DNA of 64,000 nt from DATGPD01 sp041398565 (lineage in GTDB: Bacteria; Planctomycetota; UBA1135; UBA2386), in NCBI GenBank assembly GCA_041398565.1, contig JAWKUN010000006.1, positions 558,001 through 622,000 on the forward strand. The letters are read 5' to 3'. Of this stretch, positions 36,734 through 46,562 are shown one piece after another (position 1 is the first letter of the stretch; every line of letters begins with the position of its first letter). The notes below the pieces were generated by a model. It had not been told where the DNA came from, did no database searches, and was given only the letters and a program-made list of their open reading frames with translations. The translations under genes and the position numbers were made by a program.

Positions 36734-39700
36734 GTGAGACGACGCGCCGCCTCTTGCATCCTTCTCTCGGTGTCGATCCTGGCTCAATCGCGCGCCGACT
36801 ATCCCAACTTCGAGTCGCCACAGGTCCACCCCATCGACACCGTCGTCGTGGGCGGCAAGCACTACGCCTTGGTCTGCAACACGCCGGACAACGCTCTCGA
36901 GGTCTACGAGATCGGGCCGTGGAACCAGCCGACCCTCACCGCAGTGGGGTTGTTCAAGACGGGCTTGGAGCCGGTCTCGGTCGCAGTCAAGCCGTCGCCG
37001 ACGAGCAACGGCACGGTCTTCGTGTACACGGCCAACTGGCTCGGCGACTCCGTTTCGGTCGGCACGCTGATTCCGACCGCGGGCGGGGGACTCTCTGTCC
37101 AGCACCTCTTCACGCAGAACGTCGGCGACGAACCCATGCAGGTCGCCTTCATGCCGGAGCTGCCGGGCAAGCCACAGACGGGGCCGAGCGGGCTCTACTC
37201 CGAGCACCTTGTGGTCGCCTTCGGTGCCAATGGCACCTGGGGCATGTTCCATCCCTTCTCCCTCGCCGCCATCAACCAGGCCGACGCCTCGATACCGGCG
37301 TCGGCCCCGAATCCCGATCCGACGGAGGCCGTCCAAGCCGGCCGAACCCTGGCATTCTCGCCGCCGACCTCGGTGTCCAATCCGGCGCGCGCGCTCTTTC
37401 TTCTCAATCAACGTGGCGGCCACGTCGCTACCCCGCCTACCGACGTGCGCCCTCCAGCGGCAGTAGGGAACACCTACGACTTCGACCTCTGGCAGACCGA
37501 GGACCCCTTCGCCGCGGCCGCCGCAGACGGTGCCGCAAACAAGATCGCCGGCCTGGGAACGACCAACTTCAACATGGCCTTCGCGCAGAACGGCGATCTC
37601 TTCGTCGTCGGTCAGCGAGCGCGCAACCTCGAAGTGCCGCTCGACTCCCACTCGATGGGTGAGTCGATCCACCGCTCCCAAGTCGACGTCTCGACCGGCT
37701 TCGCGCCGAGCCTGATCTGGCGGGTCCGTCAGGGCCAAGCGCCGGAGGCACTCGACCTCAACGCCGGCTCGGTCAACCCGATCGGCTCCGACGCCATCAC
37801 CCAACCCACCGACGTGCTGGTCTACGAGCGATCTGGGGAGCCCACTCGCGTCTTCATCGCCGGGTTCGCCAGCGACACGATCGGCGTGCTCACCGAACCC
37901 AACGGGGGCGGGCCGCTGGCGGCTTGGATCAGGAGCAGCATCAGCGTCGCCCATCCGACCAACGCGTTCTCGCAGCAGAACACGACCGGGATCATGCGCG
38001 GTCCGCGTGGGCTCGCCGTGCGGCAAGACCTCGACCCTGCCAACGACGCCTTGCTCGTGTACAGCTCGGTCGAACACTCGGTCCTGACCATTCCCATCAA
38101 GCCACTCGGCGCTCCGAGTTCGGCGATCCTCCTGCACGACCCGGTCCCGGACTACATTCGCTCGGCGCGCAAGTTCCTGTACTCGTCCAAACTGTCGTCG
38201 AGGAACAACGCGTCGTGCGCGACGTGCCACCCGGACGGCCACACCGATCAGCTCGACTGGAACCTGAGCGACGGCGTCGTCTTCCAGTCGAATTCGAGCC
38301 AGTCCCCCGGCTCTCCTCTGTTCCCGGGCGCGCTCTACCCGAATCCCGGCGAGAAGAACACCATGGTCACGCAGAGCCTGCGCGGACTCGTCGACTTCGA
38401 GCTCGAGGACCAGAAGTTCCAGAAGCGCATCGACAACGCGCCCTACCACTGGCGCGGCGACCGAGCCTCGATCGACCAGTTCAACGGCACGTTCGCGAAC
38501 CTCATGGGAGGAGCGACCCTCTCGGCGGCGGACATGCAGTCGTTCCGCATCTTCCTCAACTCGATCCACTACCCGCCGAACCCGGAGCAACCGAAGAATC
38601 GGAGGTACAGCGGCGACCCCGGCAGCGTGAACGACCCTCAGGATGGCACTCTGGCCCAGAGGGGTCAGAAGGCCTTCCACATGCTCAACTACCGCAACCA
38701 GGAAGGCTTCGCATCGTGCATCTCCTGCCACACGCTGCCGGAGGGAAGCGACAACCGCCTCACGGAGCCCCTGTCCCACCCGAACCTGGCGCTCCTGCCC
38801 GAGTACGTTCAGAACCTCGAGACCGCCGCGACGAGGGGACTGATCGAGAAGGAGAAGCGACTCTTCGAACGCGACACTGCCGGCAACCTGCTGGACAAGA
38901 TGTTGGTGACGGGGAACGTCGGGCTCAACCACGTCGGAGACCAGCCGCCGCAGATTCCCAATAGCGGCAATTCCATCCGTGGATTCGTGGGAGGCTTCGG
39001 CGGTGCATACCAATCCGCCGACGCCGACGCGGTCACGCTCTACCTGCGCGAGTTCGACACGGGCATGGCGCCGTCGATCGGACGTGTCGCCACGTTCTTG
39101 AACTCGACGTCGAGCATGCCGGTTCTCGACTCCACGCTGCAGCAGTTCGAGACCTATGCCAGGGAAGCGAACTGCGGGTTGGTGGTCCGGGCGTACGAAC
39201 CGTTCCCGAACCCTCAGGTGAGCACGCGCCACTCGTACTACTACGACGCGACGGACTCCGCCGCAGACCCCCTCTACATCGAGATCACGCCGCCCTCGTC
39301 GTTGCAGACTCCGCTCGGCAACATGCCGCGTTCTGCGCTGGTGCAAGGCCTCGCGTTGCCCTTGCTCGGAGTCCAGGGCGTGCATCACATCGTGGTGGAG
39401 TGCGTACCCCTGGGTAGCGAACGGCGCGCAGGCTGGAGCCACGGGCTGGGCGTCGAGCCCGTCCCGCCGAGCCCCCAGACACCGACGTTGGCCAACGACT
39501 CTCTGCAGACGATGCGCGCCAACACCGCCAACCGGCCAGTCGCACAGATGACCACGAACTGGACGAGCGTCGTCGAGAGCGTGGGCGGAGGAACCGGACC
39601 CGGGGTCTTCCCGGGCGTCGCCGGCAGGAAGCCCGAGTCGCAGAGCCCGCACCTGGCCACGGCGCTGCTGCAGTCGGCCGTCATCTTCGAAGCCGGCGGC

Positions 39701-40171
39701 AACTCGGCCCTCTTGTTCGGGGCCAAGAACCCGGCGGGGCACGAACCGCCGCGACGGTTTCGCATCGCGGGACAAGGCTTCCAGCACGGCGCGCGGCTGC
39801 GCATCTACCTGCCCAACCTCGGCGAGACGTTCTTCTCGGTGCCCGGCGTTCCACCGAGCAGCGAGCCGACGACGACGACCCACCAGAGCTTCGAGATGCC
39901 GATCTATCCGAGCGCCGAGCGAACGGCGAGCAACCAGCCGATCTGGGAAACCGCCGTCGAGATGCCGCCGGAGTTCGTGTACTCGATGATGGTCGGCACC
40001 GCTGCGTTCGACGCGGAGCTCGAGCTGCCCGGCGCCGTCCTCGGCTACCCGAACCTGCCTGCCCCTTTCAACAGCTTCAAGCCCGCGCGCGACAACTGGG
40101 TCTACCCGGAAGTGACCAACCCCGGAGCCGCGCCCGCTCGGGGCGGATGGCAGCGAGTTCGGATCGAGTGA
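36734..40171 (+). CDS. Exported di-haem c-type cytochrome with N-terminal beta-propeller
   Basis: A 1145-residue exported protein starting at GTG behind a strong GGAGG site; the first residues RRRAASCILLSVSILAQSRA are the signal peptide. Residues 30-460 are a YVTN/lactonase-like propeller (HYALVCNTPDNALEVYEIG, VFVYTANWLGDSVSV, LFVVGQRARNLEVP, DALLVYSSVEHSVLTI). Two c-haem sites follow: CATCH at 495-499 and CISCH at 662-666. Between them lies PYHWRGDRASIDQFNGTFANL, resembling di-haem cytochrome c peroxidase/MauG-like proteins in this class of fusions. The C-terminal 300 residues are beta-rich with an IPT-like end (FRIAGQGFQHGARLRIYLP). It probably transfers electrons or oxidises a substrate in the periplasm. 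No shared Cys-containing C-terminal module. The gene end lies in an 88-bp tandem duplication. Confidence 0.82.
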   Translation: MRRRAASCILLSVSILAQSRADYPNFESPQVHPIDTVVVGGKHYALVCNTPDNALEVYEIGPWNQPTLTAVGLFKTGLEPVSVAVKPSPTSNGTVFVYTANWLGDSVSVGTLIPTAGGGLSVQHLFTQNVGDEPMQVAFMPELPGKPQTGPSGLYSEHLVVAFGANGTWGMFHPFSLAAINQADASIPASAPNPDPTEAVQAGRTLAFSPPTSVSNPARALFLLNQRGGHVATPPTDVRPPAAVGNTYDFDLWQTEDPFAAAAADGAANKIAGLGTTNFNMAFAQNGDLFVVGQRARNLEVPLDSHSMGESIHRSQVDVSTGFAPSLIWRVRQGQAPEALDLNAGSVNPIGSDAITQPTDVLVYERSGEPTRVFIAGFASDTIGVLTEPNGGGPLAAWIRSSISVAHPTNAFSQQNTTGIMRGPRGLAVRQDLDPANDALLVYSSVEHSVLTIPIKPLGAPSSAILLHDPVPDYIRSARKFLYSSKLSSRNNASCATCHPDGHTDQLDWNLSDGVVFQSNSSQSPGSPLFPGALYPNPGEKNTMVTQSLRGLVDFELEDQKFQKRIDNAPYHWRGDRASIDQFNGTFANLMGGATLSAADMQSFRIFLNSIHYPPNPEQPKNRRYSGDPGSVNDPQDGTLAQRGQKAFHMLNYRNQEGFASCISCHTLPEGSDNRLTEPLSHPNLALLPEYVQNLETAATRGLIEKEKRLFERDTAGNLLDKMLVTGNVGLNHVGDQPPQIPNSGNSIRGFVGGFGGAYQSADADAVTLYLREFDTGMAPSIGRVATFLNSTSSMPVLDSTLQQFETYAREANCGLVVRAYEPFPNPQVSTRHSYYYDATDSAADPLYIEITPPSSLQTPLGNMPRSALVQGLALPLLGVQGVHHIVVECVPLGSERRAGWSHGLGVEPVPPSPQTPTLANDSLQTMRANTANRPVAQMTTNWTSVVESVGGGTGPGVFPGVAGRKPESQSPHLATALLQSAVIFEAGGNSALLFGAKNPAGHEPPRRFRIAGQGFQHGARLRIYLPNLGETFFSVPGVPPSSEPTTTTHQSFEMPIYPSAERTASNQPIWETAVEMPPEFVYSMMVGTAAFDAELELPGAVLGYPNLPAPFNSFKPARDNWVYPEVTNPGAAPARGGWQRVRIE

Positions 40172-40315
40172 ACCACCCCCGTGCGCTCGATGAGCTGCGC
40201 CGCGCAAGCGGCGCTAGCGCCAGCGCACCGACGGATGGCAGCGAGTTCGAACGAGGAACCACCCCGTACGCTCGATGAGCTGCGCCGCGTAGCGGCGTCA
40301 GCTCCATCAGGCGCC
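40144..40315. repeat. Imperfect 88-bp tandem duplication with two terminator hairpins
   Basis: Unit 1 (40144-40231) contains the last nine codons of the cytochrome gene and its stop; unit 2 (from 40232) repeats it with scattered changes (CGGATGGCAGCGAGTTCG begins both, and CGCTCGATGAGCTGCGCCGC recurs). Each unit carries a hairpin: unit 1 GCGCCGC-GCAA-GCGGCGC (40197-40214, GNRA-type loop), unit 2 GCCGC-GTA-GCGGC with an outer GAGCTG/CAGCTC stem. The duplication therefore doubled a terminator between convergent genes. Confidence 0.8.
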
Positions 40316-40345
40316 CACCACCCCCCCTGTCACCACCCCCCTTCC

Positions 40346-42895
40346 CTAGTAGCCCAACCCGCCGAGCGTCACGTCGACCCCGTTGGACTCGACCCACTTG
40401 ACCGGAGTCGCCGTACCCGGATCGAAGACCGCAGCCTGCGAGGTGAGCGAAGCGCCGATCAGACCGATGTCGTCGGGCACGTTGATGGGAAGCGACAGCT
40501 GGCCGCTGCCGTCGAGCGCGGCCGCCAGGTTGAGAGCGATCGGGTTGACCATGAGGACGCACGTTCCCATGCCGATCGCCGCCAGCGGAATCGGCGGGTT
40601 GGAGAGCGAGCCCAGGTGCAGCACGGTCACCAGGTTGGCGCTCGGTCCGTGGCGGACCTCGTAGCTGAGCGTCTGCCCGATCTCGGGCGTGCCGAGCACA
40701 CGGTGGCCGGGCACGACGTTGTCGCGGCCGGGACAGCCGGTGCCCCGCACCACACTGCTGCCGCGGGTGTAGGTCCAGTACTGGGCCACCAGCGTCTCGT
40801 CGGCGCCGACCACGATGTTGACCGAGCGGTTGGTGTTGAACGTGTTGCCCCTCTGCCAGCGGCGGAAGGGCTGGCTCGGTCCGAGGTCGGGCGCGGTGAG
40901 TTGCACCACCGTCCCGTCGGGATAGCTGCGCACGAAGGGGGTCGTGCCGTTGCGGGCGCCGTTGACGTCGGCGACGTCGATGGTGATCGCCACCCCCGAG
41001 GCCGGGTTGAACGACTCGATCGCGATGTCGCGCACCGCCAGGTAGCGCGCTTCGGCCGTGTCGCTGCTCGTACCCATGTCGTCGATCGCGAGGACAGGGT
41101 CGCCGAGGTCGTGCAGGCGCACGATGGCGCCCGACGACAGCGTGTAGGCCCAGCGCTCGAAGGACCACAGGCGCCCACCGGAGAGGTGGGTCAGCGGCGC
41201 GGTCAGCTCGTAGCCCTGGCGCGGAGCGAACGAGCGCGTGAACGGCGTCGTGCCGTCCGCGAGGCCGTTGCGGTCGGTGACGTCGAGCGTGATCGGCACG
41301 GCCGTGGCGCCGGTAGAGCTGACGTCGAGCGTCACCCATGCCGGCTCGTAGTCGTCGCGCCCGAACCAGGCGACGCGCGACGTCGATGCGTTGGACCCGG
41401 TCATGAGCTGGCCGGTGCCGAGGAAGGTGCGCTGGTCGAGCCAGTGGCGCTGCACGTCGAAGTAGTCTCCCCATCGGTTGGTGGTCGGGCCGGCCGAGCC
41501 GGTCGCCATGATGGTGAACGTCAATCCGGTGCCCCAGGGCTGGTAGCTGTCGACGATGGTGGCGCCACTGCGCGGAAACGTCGAGGTCGAGCAGAGCGCC
41601 ACGACGATGCCGACGTCGCCGAGGCTGTTGGCCTCGGCAGCACCGTAGCCGATGGCGAGCGTGTTGCTCCAGATGTCGTGCTCGTCGATCAGGTCGCGAG
41701 CCGGCGTGGTGAAGCGGGCGACGCGCACGTAGGGGTTGGGTCGATTCGCCTGCGTGGCGCTCGTCCACAGGAAGCCGATCTCACCGGCCTGGCCCCAGGC
41801 GCCGCGGATGCGGCCGGTGGCGTTGCCCATCCAAGCGCGGCCGTCGGCGCCGGTGGCCGTGGCCGTGGCCGAGCTGAACGAGGCGACGGCGCGGTCGACG
41901 TAGTCGACCGACCCCCCCACCTGCCAGCGCCAGATGCGGATGTTGGTGGTGCTGGTGGTGTCGGCCCAGAACATCGGCGCGCCGTTGCCACCGTTGGCCA
42001 AGCGCCACGAGAAGCCGCCGCCATTGCCGGCCAGGTCGCTGCGGAAGCTGCTGTAGGTGACGGTACCGCCGGCCTGCATGTCGTTCAGGTCCATGCGCAC
42101 GCAGACGGCGGCGAAGATGGTCAGGTTGCCGAAGGCGTCGACCTGGGCCACGTTCGACGTCCAGTAGAAGTAGTCGTCGGTGTAGGAGACGTCGGGGAAG
42201 TCGAACTGGCAGTTCGTCGGGTAGCCGAGCGTCTGCGGGTCGAACACGTAGCGAACCCAGTCCGAGGCCACTCCGCTGCGCAGCCGATCGCGGCCGCGCG
42301 CCACGGCGACGCGGATCGAGCCTCGCCCGGTGGTGGCGCTGTAGGCGTACTGCTGATACCACACGGTCATGTCGTGCGACGCGATGTGCTCGGTGCGCTG
42401 ATCGCAACAGAAGCCGCCGTCGAGCGTCGGGAACATCGTGAACGGATTCAGGTCGGTGAACGTCTGACCGCCGTCCTGCGACAGACCCGCGAACCAGTTG
42501 CCGGTCACCAGCACGGTGTCTCGGTTGACCGCCGCCGAGGGCTCGATCGCCGCCCGGACCGACGTGTTCGCCGGCCGGCAGGCGGTGTTGCGGAAGTAGC
42601 GGAACTGGCCCGCCAGCGGCGCGGCCCGGCCCTCTTCCACGAGACGCGCCTCGGGCGTGCTCGGTTGCGGCCGGCCGCGGTCGGCGCCGACCGGCACCAC
42701 GTGGGACACGTGGTTGTAGCTGCCCTGGACCACGTTGGGCGGCTGTGGGATGGCCGGTAGCTGGCCGGGCGCCGGTTGCTCGGCACGCTCGGGGGCGAGA
42801 CGCGAGATCACCGGCGGCCGACACACGACGGCGTCGGACTGCGCCGCCGCCAAGGCGGCGAGCAGGAAGAAGGGGAGGATGTGGGTTCGTGACAT
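40346..42895 (-). CDS. Secreted protein with sialidase-like region, InlB-like repeats and shared C-terminal module (paralogue B)
   Basis: An 849-residue exported protein with signal peptide MSRTHILPFFLLAALAAAQ. It parallels the gene at 33717-36305: VTGNWFAGLSQDGGQTFTDL (Asp-box-like), LDGGFCCDQRTEHIASHDM, VWYQQYAYSATTGRGSIRVA, RWGDYFDVQRHW. It has two InlB/Flg_new-like repeats (PITLDVTDRNGLADGTTPF ... YELTAPL and ITIDVADVNGARNGTTPF ... VQLTAP) against one in paralogue A. The shared C-terminal module runs from RGTGCPGRDNVVPGH to the end. The frame continues open far upstream of this ATG, but that part is antisense shadow of hutH. Function unknown; likely a surface or secreted binding protein. 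Confidence 0.78.
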   Translation of the reverse strand: MSRTHILPFFLLAALAAAQSDAVVCRPPVISRLAPERAEQPAPGQLPAIPQPPNVVQGSYNHVSHVVPVGADRGRPQPSTPEARLVEEGRAAPLAGQFRYFRNTACRPANTSVRAAIEPSAAVNRDTVLVTGNWFAGLSQDGGQTFTDLNPFTMFPTLDGGFCCDQRTEHIASHDMTVWYQQYAYSATTGRGSIRVAVARGRDRLRSGVASDWVRYVFDPQTLGYPTNCQFDFPDVSYTDDYFYWTSNVAQVDAFGNLTIFAAVCVRMDLNDMQAGGTVTYSSFRSDLAGNGGGFSWRLANGGNGAPMFWADTTSTTNIRIWRWQVGGSVDYVDRAVASFSSATATATGADGRAWMGNATGRIRGAWGQAGEIGFLWTSATQANRPNPYVRVARFTTPARDLIDEHDIWSNTLAIGYGAAEANSLGDVGIVVALCSTSTFPRSGATIVDSYQPWGTGLTFTIMATGSAGPTTNRWGDYFDVQRHWLDQRTFLGTGQLMTGSNASTSRVAWFGRDDYEPAWVTLDVSSTGATAVPITLDVTDRNGLADGTTPFTRSFAPRQGYELTAPLTHLSGGRLWSFERWAYTLSSGAIVRLHDLGDPVLAIDDMGTSSDTAEARYLAVRDIAIESFNPASGVAITIDVADVNGARNGTTPFVRSYPDGTVVQLTAPDLGPSQPFRRWQRGNTFNTNRSVNIVVGADETLVAQYWTYTRGSSVVRGTGCPGRDNVVPGHRVLGTPEIGQTLSYEVRHGPSANLVTVLHLGSLSNPPIPLAAIGMGTCVLMVNPIALNLAAALDGSGQLSLPINVPDDIGLIGASLTSQAAVFDPGTATPVKWVESNGVDVTLGGLGY

Positions 42896-42963
42896 GGCTG
42901 CGCCGGGCGAACGCCAGGCCGATCCCGCACCGCACACGGAATCGCGGAGCGGCGCGCGTCCCT

Positions 42964-44511
42964 CTAGGACCAGAGCGCGGGCACGTCGGCGAGATCGCCA
43001 AGGAGGCCGGCCAGGCCGCCGCCGGTCACCAGCCCCGTGGCCGCCTCGATGTCGGGCGCGAAATAGCGGTCGGTCGTGACCTTGGGCGAGACCTGCCGCA
43101 GGAGCGCATGCGCACGCTCCAGGATCGCGGAGGTCCGCAACGGCCGCAGGAAGTCGATGCCCTGCGCCGCCGCCAGCCCCTCGATGCCCAAGATGTGCGA
43201 GGTGTTGTGCACCATGGCCTGCAGGCGCCGAGCCGCGAAGGTCGCCATGGACACGTGGTCCTCCTGGTTGGCCGAGGTCGGCAGCGAGTCGACGCTGGCC
43301 GGATGGGCGAGCGATTTGTTCTCGCTGGCGAGCGCCGCCGCGGTGACGTGCGCGATCATGAAGCCGGAGTTGAGCCCGGGGTCCTCGCACAGGAACGGCG
43401 GCAGGCGCGAGTTGCCGGGATCGATGAGCATGGCGATGCGCCGCTCGGAGATGGCGCCGACCTCGGCGATCGCCACCGCACATGCGTCCGCCGCCAAGGC
43501 CACGGGCTCGGCGTGGAAGTTGCCTCCCGACAGCAGCTCGCCATCGTCTCCCTCGGCGATCACCAGAGGGTTGTCGGTGACGGCGTTTGCCTCGCGCAAC
43601 AGCACGGCACCGACGTAGCGCAGCTGGTCGAGGCAGGCGCCGGTCACCTGCGGCTGGCAGCGCAGGCAATAGGGGTCCTGGACGCGGTCGTCGCCCAACA
43701 GGTGCGAGCGCCGGATCTCCGAGCCTTGCAGCAGTGCCCGGTAGCAGCGAGCGACGTCGATCTGTCCGGGCTGTCCGCGCAACTCGTGGATGCGCGGGTC
43801 GAACGGCGTGTCGCTGCCGCGCGCCGCGTCCACCGTGAGCGCGCCGATCAGCAGCGCTGCCTCCAACACCGGCTCGAACGACAGAAACGCGTGCAGCGCC
43901 AGCGCCGTCGAAGTCTGCGTCCCGTTGATGAGCGCCAACCCCTCCTTGGCGGCGAGGCGCAAGGGCGCGATGCCGGCTCGCGCCAACACCTCGCCGGCCG
44001 GCCGCCGCGCCCCGTCGACGAGGAACTCGCCTTCGCCCAGCAATGCCAGACTCATGTGCGCGAGCGGCGCCAGGTCGCCCGAAGCGCCCACCGAGCCCTG
44101 CGACGGCACGTAGGGCACGAGCCCCTTCTCGTGCACGGCGAGCAGCGCGTCCACCACCTCTTGGCGCACGCCCGACGCGCCGCGCGCCAGGGAAGCGGCC
44201 TTGAGCGCCAGCATCAGGCGCACCACCGGCGGCGGCAGCGGCTCGCCGACCCCGACACTGTGGGAGCGCACCAGGTTGACTTGGAGCTGCGCCAGAGACG
44301 CGGTGTCGATGCGCTTGCTGGCCAGCTTGCCGAATCCGGTGTTGACGCCGTACGTCGCGGCATCGCCCGCGGCAGCCCGCTGCACCACGAGCGCGCTGCG
44401 CTGCACGCAGGCGCGCGCCTCGGCGGCGAGCTCGAGCCGCACGTCGCCGGCGTGGATGCGGCGCAGCTCGGCGAACGTGAACCGACCGGGACGCAGAACG
44501 AGGGCGGCCAT
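42964..44511 (-). CDS. hutH: Histidine ammonia-lyase
   Basis: A 515-residue enzyme, the usual length, deaminating L-histidine to urocanate. The cofactor MIO is made from Ala143-Ser144-Gly145 in SVGASGDLAPLAHM; active-site motifs include YGVNTGFGKLAS (Tyr54), GLALINGTQTSTALALHA, REANAVTDNPLV, SGGNFHAEPVALAAD, and TSANQEDHVSM. It starts at ATG one base into the stop of hutU (TGATG); a GTG one codon earlier would overlap by 4 bases. It forms a two-gene unit with hutU. No hutI or hutG is present in the window. Confidence 0.96.
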   Translation of the reverse strand: MAALVLRPGRFTFAELRRIHAGDVRLELAAEARACVQRSALVVQRAAAGDAATYGVNTGFGKLASKRIDTASLAQLQVNLVRSHSVGVGEPLPPPVVRLMLALKAASLARGASGVRQEVVDALLAVHEKGLVPYVPSQGSVGASGDLAPLAHMSLALLGEGEFLVDGARRPAGEVLARAGIAPLRLAAKEGLALINGTQTSTALALHAFLSFEPVLEAALLIGALTVDAARGSDTPFDPRIHELRGQPGQIDVARCYRALLQGSEIRRSHLLGDDRVQDPYCLRCQPQVTGACLDQLRYVGAVLLREANAVTDNPLVIAEGDDGELLSGGNFHAEPVALAADACAVAIAEVGAISERRIAMLIDPGNSRLPPFLCEDPGLNSGFMIAHVTAAALASENKSLAHPASVDSLPTSANQEDHVSMATFAARRLQAMVHNTSHILGIEGLAAAQGIDFLRPLRTSAILERAHALLRQVSPKVTTDRYFAPDIEAATGLVTGGGLAGLLGDLADVPALWS

Positions 44512-46259
44512 CACGCGTCCAGCATCGGCCGCTGCAACCCCTGCTCGCGTGCGCACGCGGCGGCGTCCTCGTAGCCGGCGTCGGCGTGGCGCAACACGCC
44601 GAGCGCTGGATCGTTCCAGAGAACCCGCGCCAGGCGGCGGTCTGCGGCCTCGCTGCCGTCGCAGACGATGACGACGCCGGCGTGCTGCGAGAAACCCATG
44701 CCGACGCCCCCGCCGTGGTGGAACGACACCCAGGTCGCGCCACCGGCCGTGCTCAGCATGGCGTTGAGCAGAGGCCAGTCCGACACCGCGTCCGAGCCGT
44801 CTTTCATCGCCTCGGTCTCGCGGTTGGGCGACGCCACCGAGCCGCTGTCGAGGTGGTCGCGGCCGATGACGATCGGCGCCTTCAACTCGCCCGAGCGCAC
44901 CATGGCGTTGAAGGCCAGTCCGGCGCGATGGCGCTCCCCGAGACCGATCCAGCAGATGCGCGCCGGCAAGCCCTGGAACGCGATGCGCTCGCCGGCCATG
45001 TCGAGCCACTGGTGCAGGTGCCGGTCCTCCGGGAACAGCTCCTTCATCTTGGCGTCGGTCTTGCGAATGTCGTCCGGGTCGCCCGACAGCGCCACCCAGC
45101 GGAACGGCCCCTTGCCGCGGCAGAACAGCGGCCGGATGTAGGCCGGCACGAAGCCCGGGAACGTGAACGCATCGCGCACGCCCTCGTCGAGCGCCACCTG
45201 GCGGATGTTGTTGCCGTAGTCGAAGGTCGGAACCCCCATCGCCCGGAACTCGAGCATCGCCTGCACGTGCGTGGCGCAGCTCTTGGCCGCCGCCGCACGC
45301 AGCGACGCGTGCGCGCTCGGGTCGGCCTGCGCCGCCTGCCACCGCTCGACGCTCCAGCCCGACGGCAGGTAGCCGTTCACCAGATCGTGCGCCGAGGTCT
45401 GGTCGGTGACCATGTCGGGCTTGAGCCCGCCCTGCCGGGCGCGTCGCACCAGCTCCGGCAAGATCTCGGCGGCGTTGCCCAGCAGTCCCACGGACACCGC
45501 CTTGCCAGCCTTGGTGTGGCGCCCGAGGCGAGCGAGTGCGTCGTCGAGGTCAGTGGCGCGCTCGTCCAGGTAGCCCGTGCGCAAGCGGAAGTCGATGCGG
45601 CTCGCCTGACACTCGATCACCAGCGAACAAGCGCCGGCGAAGGTCGCCGCGAGCGGCTGCGCGCCGCCCATGCCGCCCAGCCCGGCGGTGAGGATCCAGC
45701 GCCCGCGCAGATCGCCACCGTAGTGCTGACGCCCGGCCTCGACGAAAGTCTCGTAGGTCCCCTGGACGATGCCCTGGCTGCCGATGTAGATCCACGAGCC
45801 CGCGGTCATCTGCCCGTACATCATCAGTCCCTTGCGGTCGAGCTCGTGGAAGTGCTCCCAAGTCGCCCACCTCGGCACCAGGTTGGAGTTGGCGATGAGC
45901 ACGCGCGGCGCATCCTCGTGTGTGCGCAGCACGCCCACCGGCTTGCCCGACTGCACCAGCAAGGACTCGTCGGGCTGCAGCGCGCGCAGTGCGCGCAGGA
46001 TCGCCTCGAAGCACTCCCAACTGCGCGCCGCCTTGCCGATGCCGCCGTACACCACCAACGCGTCGGGGTTCTCGGCCACCTCCGGGTCGAGGTTGTTCTG
46101 GATCATGCGGTAGGCCGCCTCGATCAGCCAGTTGCGGCAGGCGAGCGACGTGCCACGCGGGGCGCGCACCGGGTGGGGAGCCGCCGCGGGGTGGGGCGAG
46201 CTGGGACGGGGCGCGGGCGAGGCCGCGGCCGACTTCGGGGAGAACGTGCGATCCGTCAT
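44511..46259 (-). CDS. hutU: Urocanate hydratase (urocanase)
   Basis: A 582-residue NAD+-dependent cytoplasmic enzyme converting urocanate to imidazolone propionate, the second step of histidine breakdown. Clear family motifs: ALVVYGGIGKAARSWE, MTAGSWIYIGSQGIVQGTYE, the NAD-binding TAGLGGMGGAQPLAATFAG, LIECQASRIDFRLRTGYLD, DQTSAHDLVNGYLPSGWS, FPGFVPAYIRPLFCRGKGPFR, and the C-terminal FHHGGGVGMGFSQHAG. Against a usual length near 555, it has an N-terminal extension of about 30 residues that is Pro/Ala/Ser-rich (MTDRTFSPKSAAASPAPRPS), so a later start cannot be excluded though none is obvious. Followed at once by hutH. Confidence 0.96.
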   Translation of the reverse strand: MTDRTFSPKSAAASPAPRPSSPHPAAAPHPVRAPRGTSLACRNWLIEAAYRMIQNNLDPEVAENPDALVVYGGIGKAARSWECFEAILRALRALQPDESLLVQSGKPVGVLRTHEDAPRVLIANSNLVPRWATWEHFHELDRKGLMMYGQMTAGSWIYIGSQGIVQGTYETFVEAGRQHYGGDLRGRWILTAGLGGMGGAQPLAATFAGACSLVIECQASRIDFRLRTGYLDERATDLDDALARLGRHTKAGKAVSVGLLGNAAEILPELVRRARQGGLKPDMVTDQTSAHDLVNGYLPSGWSVERWQAAQADPSAHASLRAAAAKSCATHVQAMLEFRAMGVPTFDYGNNIRQVALDEGVRDAFTFPGFVPAYIRPLFCRGKGPFRWVALSGDPDDIRKTDAKMKELFPEDRHLHQWLDMAGERIAFQGLPARICWIGLGERHRAGLAFNAMVRSGELKAPIVIGRDHLDSGSVASPNRETEAMKDGSDAVSDWPLLNAMLSTAGGATWVSFHHGGGVGMGFSQHAGVVIVCDGSEAADRRLARVLWNDPALGVLRHADAGYEDAAACAREQGLQRPMLDA

Positions 46260-46562
46260 GGCTGACGCGGCGATCGTAGCCGACCGCCGGCCCGGCGTTG
46301 CAGCGCATGCAACCAGGCTCCACCGCTGGACGCTGGGTGGGCGGACGCCGGGGTCGCCAGCACCGCGCGCCGTAGTACGGCGGCGCCGACGTCGAGAGTC
46401 GCGACGGTCGCGCGAGCCTGCGACGGCGGCCGATGGACACGACGGCCCGGATGACGTACGCGTTGCCTCGATGACACCGCCACCGTTGGATCGCGCTCGC
46501 GCCGAGAGTCCGTACCGCGCGACGCCGACGGTGAGCACCCCCTGCACCAGGAGGGTGGCCCG
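46260..46562. other. 303-bp divergent intergenic stretch
   Basis: Between the hut operon and the methyltransferase gene. No coding frame is convincing. The plus strand ends in AGGAGGG (from about 46549), a strong ribosome-binding site eight or so bases before the GTG start of the next gene. No promoter or binding site for a histidine-utilisation repressor was recognised. Confidence 0.55.

Noticed and set aside
33594..36821. Very long antisense open frame (over 1000 codons) opposite a secreted-protein gene; similar ones at 36686-40207 (minus), 48273-52190 (plus) and 764-3022 (minus)
   Set aside because: In DNA of this GC content stops are rare in the antisense frames. These translations are rich in Arg, Ala, His and Gly without motifs, while the opposite strand encodes clear signal peptides and domains.
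42896..44743. N-terminal extension of the paralogue B secreted protein by over 600 residues (open frame without stops)
   Set aside because: That part is antisense to hutH, whose full-length homology and MIO motif are clear; the internal ATG gives a proper signal peptide.
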